From: Clostridium sp.
Lineage (GTDB): Bacteria > Bacillota > Clostridia > Lachnospirales > Lachnospiraceae
Assembly (NCBI GenBank): GCA_031275405.1
Contig: JAISOV010000009.1
Location: forward strand, 21,275-85,274
DNA length: 64,000 nt
Direction: 5' to 3'
How positions within the stretch are numbered: position 1 is the first letter of the stretch; every line of letters starts with the position of its first letter. This document shows positions 46,729 through 55,004 of this stretch, in pieces. The translations under genes were made by a program, and so were the position numbers. The notes beneath the pieces are model-generated. The model had not been told where the DNA came from. It did not search any database and saw only the letters and a program-made list of their open reading frames with translations.

Positions 46729-47589
46729 ATGTCCATTATTTTAGATCAAGTCACCTACATTTACAGCGAGGGGACGCCGCTGGAGATCCGGGCGCTCAAT
46801 AATATCAGCTTACAGATTCCGGACGGGCAGTTCATCGGGATCATCGGCCATACCGGGAGCGGCAAGTCCACGCTGATGCAGCACCTGAACGGCCTGATGA
46901 AAGCAAGCAGCGGACACATTTATTTTAACGGAGAGGACATTTATGACCGGGATTATAATCTGAAAAAGCTCCGCGCGAGCGTCGGCCTGGTCTTCCAGTA
47001 TCCGGAACATCAGCTGTTTGAGGCGGATGTCTTTTCGGATGTCTGCTTCGGCCCGAAGAACTTGGGTCTGGATAAAAAAGAGGTGGAGCTTCGGGCGTAT
47101 GACGCCCTGCGCAAGGTCGGTCTGGAGGATGAGTATTTTTATCAGTCTCCTTTCGAGCTGTCCGGAGGGCAGAAAAGACGCGTGGCGATCGCGGGGGTGC
47201 TGGCGATGAAGCCGGAGGTTCTGATTCTGGACGAGCCGACCGCCGGGCTGGATCCGAAAGGCAGGGATGAGATCCTGGATCAGATCAAGCAGCTGCAGCT
47301 GAAAAACGGGCCGACGATCCTCCTGGTATCCCATAGCATGGAAGACGTGGCGGAGTATGTGGACCGGATGATCGTGATGAACAAGGGCGGGATCCTTTAT
47401 GACGACGTGCCGAGGGAAGTGTTCCGGCATTACCGGGAACTGGAGGAGGTGGGGCTGTCCGCGCCCCAGGTCACTTATATCATGCACGAGCTGCGTAACC
47501 GGGGGCTGGACGTGGATGTGAGCGCCATCACCATCCGGGAAGCGGCGGCGGAGATTTTAGGATCCAAGGCGCGGAGGGGCAAAATCTAG
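46729..47589 (+). CDS. ecfA2: Energy-coupling factor transporter ATPase EcfA2
   Basis: 286 residues from the ATG at 46729 (GGAGAGGA upstream; a longer frame from 46681 is unlike the family). Walker A GHTGSGKST, Q-loop VFQYPEHQLF (the EcfA2 version), signature LSGGQKRR, Walker B LILDEPTAGLDP and VSHSMEDV. Forms a heterodimer with EcfA1. Confidence 0.95.
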   Translation: MSIILDQVTYIYSEGTPLEIRALNNISLQIPDGQFIGIIGHTGSGKSTLMQHLNGLMKASSGHIYFNGEDIYDRDYNLKKLRASVGLVFQYPEHQLFEADVFSDVCFGPKNLGLDKKEVELRAYDALRKVGLEDEYFYQSPFELSGGQKRRVAIAGVLAMKPEVLILDEPTAGLDPKGRDEILDQIKQLQLKNGPTILLVSHSMEDVAEYVDRMIVMNKGGILYDDVPREVFRHYRELEEVGLSAPQVTYIMHELRNRGLDVDVSAITIREAAAEILGSKARRGKI

Positions 47590-47652
47590 CTTCCACGGTG
47601 CGGAACCTAAGTTTTTGCGGGCCAGGAGAAAAGAAAAGAGGACGGGAACAGA

Positions 47653-48453
47653 ATGCTTCGAGATATTACTTTAGGACAATATTACCAGGTGGAATCCGTG
47701 ATACACAGGCTGGATCCCAGAGTGAAACTGGGCGGAACCCTGCTGTATATCCTTTCCCTGTTTTTCTTCCGGAATTTTCTGGGCTATCTGTCGGCGGTTC
47801 TGTTCCTGGGGATCCTCATCCGGCTTTCCAAGGTGCCGTTTCGCTATATGGTGAAAGGCATGAAAGCGGTTCTGCTGCTGCTGGTGATCACCGTGCTTTT
47901 TAACCTGTTTCTGACGCCGGGAATTCCGCTTTGGTCCGTGTGGAAGCTCACCGTTACCAAGGAGGGGCTGCGCACGGCGGCGTTTATGGCCGTCCGCCTT
48001 TCCCTGCTGATCATCGGCTCGTCCGTCATGACGCTGACGACCACGCCCAACAATCTGACGGACGGGATGGAAAGAATGCTCCGCTTCCTCAAGCCGTTCA
48101 AAGTGCCGGTGCATGAAGTGGCGATGATGATGTCTATCGCCCTGCGGTTTATCCCTATTCTCTTGGAAGAGACGGATAAGATCATGAAGGCGCAGATTGC
48201 CAGGGGCGCGGATTTTGAAAGCGGCAACCTGGTCAGACGGGCAAAAGCCATGGTTCCTTTGCTGGTTCCCCTGTTTGTCTCCGCCTTTCGCCGTGCTAAC
48301 GATCTGGCGATGGCAATGGAAGCCAGGTGCTACCAAGGCGGAGACGGACGCACCAAGATGAAGCCCTTGGTTTACCGGAAAAGGGATTATGTGGCTTACG
48401 CAAGCGTGGCTGCCTATCTGGCGGCAAGTATCTGGCTCGGAGGGTTAAAATGA
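47653..48453 (+). CDS. ecfT: Energy-coupling factor transporter transmembrane protein EcfT
   Basis: 266 residues, five to six hydrophobic helices. MLRDITLGQYYQVESVIHRL and DPRVKL at the start are typical. The two coupling-helix Ala-Arg-Gly motifs are represented by QIARGAD and the later AMEARCY. EcfT joins the ATPase pair to S components in the membrane. Last gene of the ecf cluster before a 350-base repeat-rich gap and truA. Confidence 0.95.
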   Translation: MLRDITLGQYYQVESVIHRLDPRVKLGGTLLYILSLFFFRNFLGYLSAVLFLGILIRLSKVPFRYMVKGMKAVLLLLVITVLFNLFLTPGIPLWSVWKLTVTKEGLRTAAFMAVRLSLLIIGSSVMTLTTTPNNLTDGMERMLRFLKPFKVPVHEVAMMMSIALRFIPILLEETDKIMKAQIARGADFESGNLVRRAKAMVPLLVPLFVSAFRRANDLAMAMEARCYQGGDGRTKMKPLVYRKRDYVAYASVAAYLAASIWLGGLK

Positions 48454-48478
48454 CAGGCGCCTCACTGCGGCGCTGATC

Positions 48479-48613
48479 GTTCCAAGAAAGCCCTGCGGGT
48501 CAAAAATGAGGTTCTACGGTAAGGAACCTGGATCTTCCAGAAAGTCCTGTGAACCAAAAATCCGGATCCTACAGGTATGGGATCTGGACTTTGCAGAAAG
48601 TCCCGTGGGTGGA
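48479..48613 (+). repeat. About 55-bp tandem repeat, 2.3 copies
   Basis: AGAAAG(T/C)CC(T/C)G begins units at 48485, 48539 and 48595 (periods 54 and 56). Copies are imperfect. Together with the following 67-bp array they fill the 350 bases between ecfT and truA, which contain no gene. Confidence 0.75.
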
Positions 48614-48755
48614 GGCGCAAGCTGTATCTGCGGCGGCTACAGACTGAAATAGACAGATGCCGCTTGCGCGGCCCGCCGTAGGCGCAAGCTGTATCTGCAG
48701 CGGCTACAGACTAAAATAGACAGATGCCGCTTGCGCGGCTCACCGTAGGCGCGAG
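48614..48755 (+). repeat. 67-bp tandem repeat forming hairpins
   Basis: Two near-identical 67-bp units (48614 and 48681) and the start of a third (48748). Each begins GGCGCAAGCTGTATCTGC and contains the complementary CAGATGCCGCTTGCGC, so each folds into a stem with GCGCAAGC/GCTTGCGC. Confidence 0.9.
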
Positions 48756-48805
48756 AGTTCGCTAAAGCGAACTCTTTGTTCCTTGGGGGCGAAAGGAATG
48801 GACAG

Positions 48806-49588
48806 ATGGTTTCCGTAAAAAGGAGAGTGCGCCTACGGGTCGCTTATGACGGCACCGCATACCATGGCTGGCAATTGCAGCCGGGGGCGGTCACGATAGA
48901 AAGCGAATTGAACGGAGGTCTTTCCCGGCTTTTGGGAGAGGAAATCCGGGTCATCGGCGCCAGCCGCACCGATACGGGGGTACATGCCCTCGACAACATA
49001 GCGGTTTTTGACACGGCTTCCCGGATCCCCGCGCCCAAGATCGCCTATGCCCTGAACCAGAGGCTTCCACAGGACATCCGGATCCGAAAATCCGAGGAAG
49101 TTTCCGCCGACTGGCATCCTAGGCGCTGCGCCAGCCGCAAAACCTATGAATACCGCGTTTACCGGGGAGAGTTTCCCATGCCGGTCAGACGGCTGTATTC
49201 CCTGTTCACCTATCGCGACTTGGACGTAAGCCTGATGCGCAGGGGCGCGGGCTATCTGGAGGGGGAACATGACTTTGGAAGTTTCTGCCGAAAAGCCGCC
49301 TGCGCGGAAAGCACCGTGCGTATCCTTTACCGCGTGGAAATCCTGGAAGAGGAGGAAGAACTGGCGATCCGCGTCTGCGGCAACGGCTTTCTGTATCATA
49401 TGGTCAGGATCCTTGTGGGAACCCTGCTGGAAGTCGGGGAGGGGAAACGCCGCCCGGAGGATCTTCCCGCCCTCCTGCTGGCAAAAGACCGGGAAAAAGC
49501 AGGCCCGACCGCGCCTGCCCATGGGCTGACGCTGATGAAATATGAGTTCGGTGAAACGATGGGTATTGTCGGTTCATCGAACCGGTGA
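48806..49588 (+). CDS. truA: tRNA pseudouridine synthase A
   Basis: 260 residues from the ATG at 48806 (AAAGGA upstream). Catalytic motif ASRTDTGVHAL with the nucleophile Asp, RRCASRKTYEYRVYRG and the C-terminal GNGFLYHMVRILVGTLLEVG are diagnostic. It modifies uridines 38-40 of tRNA anticodon arms. In related genomes it follows ecfT and precedes rplM-rpsI; here accessory DNA follows instead. Confidence 0.95.
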   Translation: MVSVKRRVRLRVAYDGTAYHGWQLQPGAVTIESELNGGLSRLLGEEIRVIGASRTDTGVHALDNIAVFDTASRIPAPKIAYALNQRLPQDIRIRKSEEVSADWHPRRCASRKTYEYRVYRGEFPMPVRRLYSLFTYRDLDVSLMRRGAGYLEGEHDFGSFCRKAACAESTVRILYRVEILEEEEELAIRVCGNGFLYHMVRILVGTLLEVGEGKRRPEDLPALLLAKDREKAGPTAPAHGLTLMKYEFGETMGIVGSSNR

Positions 49589-49965
49589 CGCGGATTCGGG
49601 ATCCCTTGGCTTTCCTGGGTCTGATCTTCCTCTTTTGAAAATGCGCGCAAACTGCTGTGCCGCACTTTATGGAAAAGCGCTTGACGCGTCAGACGGAAAC
49701 GATCGACAGGTGTGGGCGTATTGGTGAAAACCTCACCTTTTTGTCCGCTTAGCGGGATACCGCTTCTGAAACCATGCCGTCAACACATCCATTGCGGCGG
49801 AAGCCGCCGGATGGATAAGACCCGCATACGGCGAGACAGCGGTTCCCATCAGAGAGTAAGCCCAAAACGGCCTCAGCAGATAACGCCCCGGCAAGCCGTC
49901 AAGATACGGTTGGTATGCATATCAGCGCCGGGAAAATTAATGTGTGGAAATTCAGGAGCAGCCAT
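49589..49965. other. Junction region between truA and accessory DNA
   Basis: About 380 bases without a recognisable gene, changing from GC-rich chromosome-like sequence to lower GC. No direct repeat or attachment core was identified by eye. Confidence 0.35.
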
Positions 49966-50527
49966 ATGACGCGCCGAGAACTAATTGAATACTGCCCTGA
50001 CGTTTCCCGGCGCTTATGAAGACTACCCGTTTGCCGAAATTCCGGGCGAGGATCATACGACAGTTATGCGACACAGTGCAGACAAGAAGTCTTTCGCCTT
50101 CATTATGCGGCACAACGGACGACTATACCTGAACCTGAAATGCGACCCGCTTGAGGCGGGCTTCCTGCGGCAGGCATTTACCGGGATTTTGCCCGGATAC
50201 CATATGTCACACACGCATTGGAACACAATTGTCATCGGCTCGGACGTGCCGGAAGAGGAAATCAAACGGCAAATCGGGAATCGTTACATCCTGGTAAAGC
50301 CGAAAGCGAAAAGGAGAACAGCAGTGAGCAAATACGAGCCATTATGGAAACACCTACAAGCCGATGGGCGCGATACGTTCCTGATGACTTACGACGCGAT
50401 TCAAGCCGTCCTCGGCTTTGACATAGACCATTCTTTCCTGAATGCCAAAAAGGAAGCCGCACAGTTCGGCTATGCCGTTGGCAAAATCTCAATGAAAGAG
50501 AAGCATGTTACTTTCGACAAAATGTAA
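49966..50527 (+). pseudogene. MmcQ/YjbR-like protein, frameshifted near the start
   Basis: The natural start MTRRELIEYC at 49966 (AGGAG upstream) is out of frame with the rest, which continues LTFPGAYEDYPF through KKSFAFIMRHNGRLYLNLKC and GYHMSHTHWNTIVI. One extra C in the CCC at about 49998 explains this. Residues 1-115 are the YjbR fold (cyaY-like, DNA-binding); a second small domain, VSKYEPLWKHLQADGRDTFL, follows. A TTG at 49985 could still give a shortened product. Confidence 0.8.
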
Positions 50528-50541
50528 GGAGTGAGTGTGAA

Positions 50542-51621
50542 GTGAACTACAAAGACACGCTTGAAACAAAGCGTTTGATCATGAGACCGCTTACCACAGA
50601 TGATTTTGAAGCGGTTCATTCGTGGGCGAGTCATCCCGCCAACACGCGCTATATGGCGTGGGGTCCGAATGACGAGGGACAGACCAGAGGCTTTCTGGTA
50701 TCGGTCAATCCCGGAAAGGACTACGCTGTTGCCCTGAAAGAAACTGGTACTGTCATCGGCAGTTGCGGCATTTATCCCGATGCGAATGGAGACACCGCCG
50801 AGCTTGGATGGATTCTCCACATAGACCGTTGGAAACAAGGCTACGGCACGGAACTTGGCGGTGAGTTAATCCGTTATGGTTTTGAAGATTTGAAACTGCG
50901 GAGAATCTTTGCCACTTGCGCCGCTGTCAACTACGGTTCGTGTCGCGTTATGGAGCGAAATGGAATGCGCCGCGAAGCCACGCATAAAAAGTCATTTTGG
51001 GCAAGAGTGGATAAGGAATGGGTCGAAGGAGCGGAATACGCTATCCTTGCCGAGGATTATTTTGCGGAGTCAGGGGACCGAAGCACAACAGGGCAATCGG
51101 CGGACTGCTGCTACAAGACCGACCGTGGCGTGTTCCGTTATCGCGTCGGGGCAATGATCCAGCGTGACGGCAAACTTCTGATGGCCACCAACAGCCGTGA
51201 CCACTATTACTATTCCGTGGGCGGCGGGGTGCGCTTCGGCGAAACCACCGAAGCCGCCCTAAAGCGTGAAGTCTCTGAGGAAATAGGCACAGATTGCACG
51301 ATTGGCAAACTTGCTCTTGTTCACGAAAACCTATTCGAGGAACGTGGTATCAAATACCACGAACTGGCTCTGTTTTATTTTGTGGATTTACCCGCAGATG
51401 CCATAGTGCGATCCGAGCGACTGACCGACAGCGGTCTGGTAGAGTCCTTTGAATGGCTGCCGATCAATCAACTAGACGCTCTGATCCTATATCCAGAAGT
51501 GCTGAAAACCGCGATTACTCGTTTGCTTAAGCCGAATAAGGAAGTATTCATCAAAAATCTAATTCAAATGCAGTCAGACTGCGGTATTTGTAGCGAATAT
51601 CAAACTGATTGGAGAAGTTAA
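50542..51621 (+). CDS. GNAT acetyltransferase fused to a NUDIX hydrolase
   Basis: 359 residues from a GTG at 50542 (AAGGAG 10 bases upstream). Residues 1-175 are a RimJ/RimL-type GNAT domain: LETKRLIMRPLTTDDFEAVH, LGWILHIDRWKQGYGTE and YGSCRVMERNGMRREA. Residues 190-340 are a NUDIX domain with the box GGGVRFGETTEAALKREVSE EEIGTD pattern (Gx5Ex7REVxEExG), which cuts nucleoside diphosphates linked to another moiety. The joint substrate is unknown. It sits with TnpV and resistance-like genes, so a role in drug or nucleotide modification is plausible but unproven. Confidence 0.85.
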   Translation: MNYKDTLETKRLIMRPLTTDDFEAVHSWASHPANTRYMAWGPNDEGQTRGFLVSVNPGKDYAVALKETGTVIGSCGIYPDANGDTAELGWILHIDRWKQGYGTELGGELIRYGFEDLKLRRIFATCAAVNYGSCRVMERNGMRREATHKKSFWARVDKEWVEGAEYAILAEDYFAESGDRSTTGQSADCCYKTDRGVFRYRVGAMIQRDGKLLMATNSRDHYYYSVGGGVRFGETTEAALKREVSEEIGTDCTIGKLALVHENLFEERGIKYHELALFYFVDLPADAIVRSERLTDSGLVESFEWLPINQLDALILYPEVLKTAITRLLKPNKEVFIKNLIQMQSDCGICSEYQTDWRS

Positions 51622-51622
51622 G

Positions 51623-51997
51623 ATGACTACAAAATCCTTATTTGAGCAAATGGGCGGATACCGCCAAGAGGGCGATTGCTTCATCCCTAACCTTACCTTA
51701 CCGGAAGAACCCGCATGCGAAATTGGGAGATTCGGGCTAATGCGGCGGCACTATCTTAAAAATCACCGCAAGGCGCTGTTCAGCCGACTGCTAATGGCAG
51801 GTGAGTTACACAAGCACTTCTATGAAATCGACCAAGCCGCCAATGACTGGTTCTGGCTTATCACCAACCAAATGGCGAAATCCGAGGGCGTAACGGAGGA
51901 ACTGAAATCCAAAAATCAGCTTTTGTGGATTCAGAAAATGACCAATATCCGCAACAGGGTTGAGGAAATCATCCTTGATGAGCTGATTTACAACTAA
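51623..51997 (+). CDS. tnpV: TnpV transposon-encoded protein
   Basis: 124 residues. Typical segments are FIPNLTLPEEPACEIGRFGL, MRRHYLKNHRKALFSRLLMA and MTNIRNRVEEIILDELIY. TnpV accompanies Clostridium transposons (Tn4451-like) and integrative elements; its function is unclear. It starts 1 base after the preceding stop, and a convergent terminator follows. Confidence 0.88.
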   Translation: MTTKSLFEQMGGYRQEGDCFIPNLTLPEEPACEIGRFGLMRRHYLKNHRKALFSRLLMAGELHKHFYEIDQAANDWFWLITNQMAKSEGVTEELKSKNQLLWIQKMTNIRNRVEEIILDELIYN

Positions 51998-52005
51998 TGC
52001 AAAGG

Positions 52006-52034
52006 TGGCCGGGAGGTCAAAAGGCCTCCCGCCA
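52006..52034. terminator. Bidirectional terminator between convergent genes
   Basis: CGGGAGGTC-AAAA-GGCCTCCCG stem between tnpV and the AraC/GyrI gene. Confidence 0.7.
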
Positions 52035-52038
52035 TCAT

Positions 52039-52941
52039 TTACATCTTCTTCACCGGCCTTGCCATTTTTGCACCCATCTTTGCATCTGCACCAAAGTTGA
52101 AATAGGGCGCTATATCCGGCGCATGGTCCCAACCATACAGCTTTGGATTATAGGCGTCCATTAATTCCCACAACAGACCAATTGCGTGACCGAAGTCATT
52201 CTCGTCCTCAAACGGCGCGCCTTGAAAATACAGCATCATGCAAGGCGGCAGATCAATCACCTCATAGCCATCCGGGATTGGTTTATCATAGTCCATTGGT
52301 ATTTCCACCCCTGCGGCGGTGTTGCCTGTGCCGGATTTGATGAGATTGGGCGGCAATGTTAATAATGCGGCAGTATCGAACTTCTCGGAAATGCTGTTGA
52401 GCAGTCCCTCCCATTCGCAACCCATTTCCTCACAATATGTCAAATAACAGGTTGCTTTGACAGAACGCTGCAAAATCAGTTTCCTTGCCGGACGGCTGAC
52501 GGCTGTCACTATCATGGTTCGCTCAATCGGTAGCTTTGGCATAGGTTCACATTCCCCTTTTAAGATATAGTAGGTTTCAATGTTATTCCCGATAAACCAC
52601 CTAACCGGCGGCATTTCTCGTTGATATTTCTGTGGTGTAATGCCGAACTGCCGCGAAAATGCCCGCGTGAAGCCGTCGTGAGAATCAAAGCCGCTATCCA
52701 ACGCCACATCAATTATTCTGTTGCTTGAACTTTGCAGCGTTTGTGCGGCATGAGTCAGGCGCAGGGCGCGGACGGTCTCCATCGGCGTGCGGTGGGTGAG
52801 TTCCTTGAATATCCGCTCAGCGTGATATTTGCTGTACCCAGCAGCATTGGCAAGGTCGTCAAGCGTGATGTCCTCATCCAAGTGCGCTTCTATATAACAT
52901 TGCATTCGCGACACGGCGGCGGCTTTTTCGGGCAGCTCCAT
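52039..52941 (-). CDS. AraC-family regulator with GyrI-like effector domain
   Basis: 300 residues from the ATG at 52941 (GGAGG 7 bases upstream). Residues 10-110 are the AraC helix-turn-helix pair (YIEAHLDEDITLDDLANAAG, SGFDSHDGFTRAFSRQFGIT). Residues 135-300 are a GyrI-like/SOUL ligand-binding domain (MTVRP-like PIERTMIVTAVSRPARKLIL). This layout is that of Rob/BmrR-type multidrug sensors. It is divergent from nothing obvious and heads the resistance-like cluster on the minus strand. Confidence 0.9.
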   Translation of the reverse strand: MELPEKAAAVSRMQCYIEAHLDEDITLDDLANAAGYSKYHAERIFKELTHRTPMETVRALRLTHAAQTLQSSSNRIIDVALDSGFDSHDGFTRAFSRQFGITPQKYQREMPPVRWFIGNNIETYYILKGECEPMPKLPIERTMIVTAVSRPARKLILQRSVKATCYLTYCEEMGCEWEGLLNSISEKFDTAALLTLPPNLIKSGTGNTAAGVEIPMDYDKPIPDGYEVIDLPPCMMLYFQGAPFEDENDFGHAIGLLWELMDAYNPKLYGWDHAPDIAPYFNFGADAKMGAKMARPVKKM

Positions 52942-53115
52942 TTGAAACCTCCATAAATAGTATAACACTCACGCGGTCGGAAGGCTCGACCGAAATTGCG
53001 GGGATGTGCAAAGTTACATGAAATTCTGAAAACCGTCTCAATCCTTCAACCACAGTGCAGGGCGAACACCAATTGGATTTTTCTTGAACGGCATTGCTAA
53101 CTTTATCAAAACAGC

Positions 53116-53964
53116 TTATACAGCAAATCGTTCAGCGATAAATCTCATTGTCTTTTTCGCTTCCGCAGGATCGTATGTATATCCAAGCAATTTTGCAACG
53201 GCAGCGGCAAGCGGTTGATAGCTTTTCATAAGCTCATTCAAAGCAAGCGTGATTTCCTTATTGTCTGCCCGGACATAGCTATTCATCAGCACTTCATAGT
53301 ATTTCCAATCATCCGGTCGTAAAGCATTTTTTATGTTGCAACCGTGCTTGCCGACATTGACCTTGTTCCAATTGTTTCGCGCTCCGGCAAGGTATGAAAG
53401 CATAACCGCGTATTCCGCGCGAATCCCTTCGCTGAGGAGTTCGAGGGCATGAAGCAACTGCTCCCGGGCAACCGCTTTGGCAACATAAGGCGAACACCAC
53501 CAAAACTGGTTGCAATGGCCGCAAAATTCTTCTTCACTCGGATGCTTCAACCAAAAATCCGCATCGCTTGGCGGCGCGGCATTTGCATAGCGGACATCTT
53601 TATCCAAAAGAATAATCGTTGCGCTTTCAAACGGTGTTTTGCTAAGAAACGCAAGGGAGTTAAAGGTGAGGTCAATTCGAACACCACTTGCAAACTGTAT
53701 TAAATGCGTATAAACATCATGCGGGTCGCCGTTATCGGGTGTCTGCATGACGGCGATATCACCGAAATTATTGATAAGAAACGGTAAAATCGCACCATCA
53801 AAATACGGCTCATTTGACCGCGTTACATAAACAATATCATAATCGCTGTACTCGTCAACCGCACCGAAAGCGCGTGACCCTTCCATCAGCACCGCGCGGA
53901 TATTTTCATCGTTCTTGGCGCAACCGAGAAGCGCTTGCAGGATAATATCCCTATCGTTGCCCAT
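53116..53964 (-). CDS. AadE-like aminoglycoside 6-adenylyltransferase family protein
   Basis: 282 residues from the ATG at 53964. Nucleotidyltransferase core: AVLMEGSRAFGAVDEYSDYD and the metal motif SDYDIVYV, then IRIDLTF-like VRIDLTFNSLAF (third Asp). The later part (HCNQFWWCSPYVAKAVAREQ and ARNNWNKVNVGKHG) matches AadE-type streptomycin adenylyltransferases. It would inactivate an aminoglycoside by adenylylation; residue-level similarity suggests a divergent member, so resistance is not certain. Its start overlaps the end of the CatB-like gene by 14 bases. Confidence 0.85.
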   Translation of the reverse strand: MGNDRDIILQALLGCAKNDENIRAVLMEGSRAFGAVDEYSDYDIVYVTRSNEPYFDGAILPFLINNFGDIAVMQTPDNGDPHDVYTHLIQFASGVRIDLTFNSLAFLSKTPFESATIILLDKDVRYANAAPPSDADFWLKHPSEEEFCGHCNQFWWCSPYVAKAVAREQLLHALELLSEGIRAEYAVMLSYLAGARNNWNKVNVGKHGCNIKNALRPDDWKYYEVLMNSYVRADNKEITLALNELMKSYQPLAAAVAKLLGYTYDPAEAKKTMRFIAERFAV

Positions 53965-54562
53965 CTTGATACCTCTCAAATAGTTTTTTCGGGTACATCA
54001 ACAACTCTGCGTTTTCGTCAATCGTATCATCATCCCAATCCCACCAACGGATAGACAGCAAAATTTTAATCTGCTCCGGCGTAAACCTGTACCGCTTGAT
54101 TTTTGCCGGAACACCGACAGCTATCGCATAAGGCGGCACATCTTCCAATGCAACCGCGCCGGAACCGATAATTGCACCGTCTCCGATAGATTTAACACGC
54201 GAGGAATTGATAAAAGTGTTCGCGCCAATCCACACATCGTTTCCAATTGTTAAAGGATGGCTTTTTGTCGGTGTAGACGGCAACTTGGGATCTTCCAACA
54301 GGCGCTGCTTGAACATGGCTTTATGCTTTTCTGAAAACACATTTACAATTTCATCACTGAGAAATGCCATGTTGAATTGATGATCTACTTGAACAATGGC
54401 AGAATGGTGGATTGATGTAAATCTACCGATGCTTTGCACATGACCGTTTTCAATTGCGCCTTTGATGTCATCGCCAAAATATGTCCACTTACCAATACGC
54501 GTTCCAAAACATTCATAATCATTTGGTTGCTCATGACCGATTTTAATATCCATATTACTCAT
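53951..54562 (-). CDS. CatB/Vat-like xenobiotic O-acetyltransferase (hexapeptide repeat)
   Basis: 203 residues from the ATG at 54562. IGKWTYFGDDIKGAIENGHV, SIHHSAIVQVDHQFNMAF and TIGNDVWIGANTFINSSRVK followed by IGSGAVALEDVPPYAIAVGV PAK are typical of the left-handed beta-helix CatB/Vat family that acetylates chloramphenicol, streptogramins or sugars. No interruption is seen. The frame is open upstream to a TTG at 54817 with a strong GGAGG, which would add about 85 residues of unrelated fragments. Confidence 0.87.
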   Translation of the reverse strand: MSNMDIKIGHEQPNDYECFGTRIGKWTYFGDDIKGAIENGHVQSIGRFTSIHHSAIVQVDHQFNMAFLSDEIVNVFSEKHKAMFKQRLLEDPKLPSTPTKSHPLTIGNDVWIGANTFINSSRVKSIGDGAIIGSGAVALEDVPPYAIAVGVPAKIKRYRFTPEQIKILLSIRWWDWDDDTIDENAELLMYPKKLFERYQDGQR

Positions 54563-54817
54563 CTTTCGGAAAGCTCCTAAAATTAACAATATTCCCATCC
54601 GGGTCTTTGATTTCAGGCAAGTCTCCTGATACGCAAATTCATATGACAGCCCGCCAAAGCCGCCATCCTCGTGCTGATATTGCGCCAGCACATCCATAAA
54701 CGCGGCGGTGTTCTCGTTCTCAAAATTATAACGAAACCAAGCCCGATTGATGTCGTCCGAGTGGGCGAAAACATAATCGCGGGCTTTGATAAAGTTTTCG
54801 TGCGATAGCGTTTTCAA
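54563..54817 (-). pseudogene. Chimeric remnant upstream of catB-like gene
   Basis: Starts TTG at 54817 behind AGGAGG. The first 70 residues (SHENFIKARDYVFAHSDDIN, YQHEDGGFGGLSYEF) resemble the N-terminus of terpene-cyclase/prenyltransferase-fold proteins. Then a different reading frame holds PEIKDPDGNIVNF, the usual end of a VOC domain. The first frame stays open into the CatB-like gene, so a fused product is possible. Confidence 0.6.
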
Positions 54818-54929
54818 GATAAATACCTCCTGCCTATAAAATCGCCGAAATGATTTTACCACAAAACCATGCCAAATGCAATCGCTTTCGCGTGTCAAAG
54901 TGCTGTATGAAAATTATCACTTTAAAGCG

Positions 54930-54958
54930 TTGAATTTTGCGGTCAGATATGGTATACT
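54930..54958 (+). promoter_or_regulatory. Promoter of the serine recombinase pseudogene
   Basis: TTGAAT, 17-base spacer, TATACT, about 46 bases before the ATG at 55005. Confidence 0.7.
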
Positions 54959-55004
54959 GATGAAGCTACGAATACCGTGTCTGGCTGTGAGAAAGGAGTC
55001 AATT

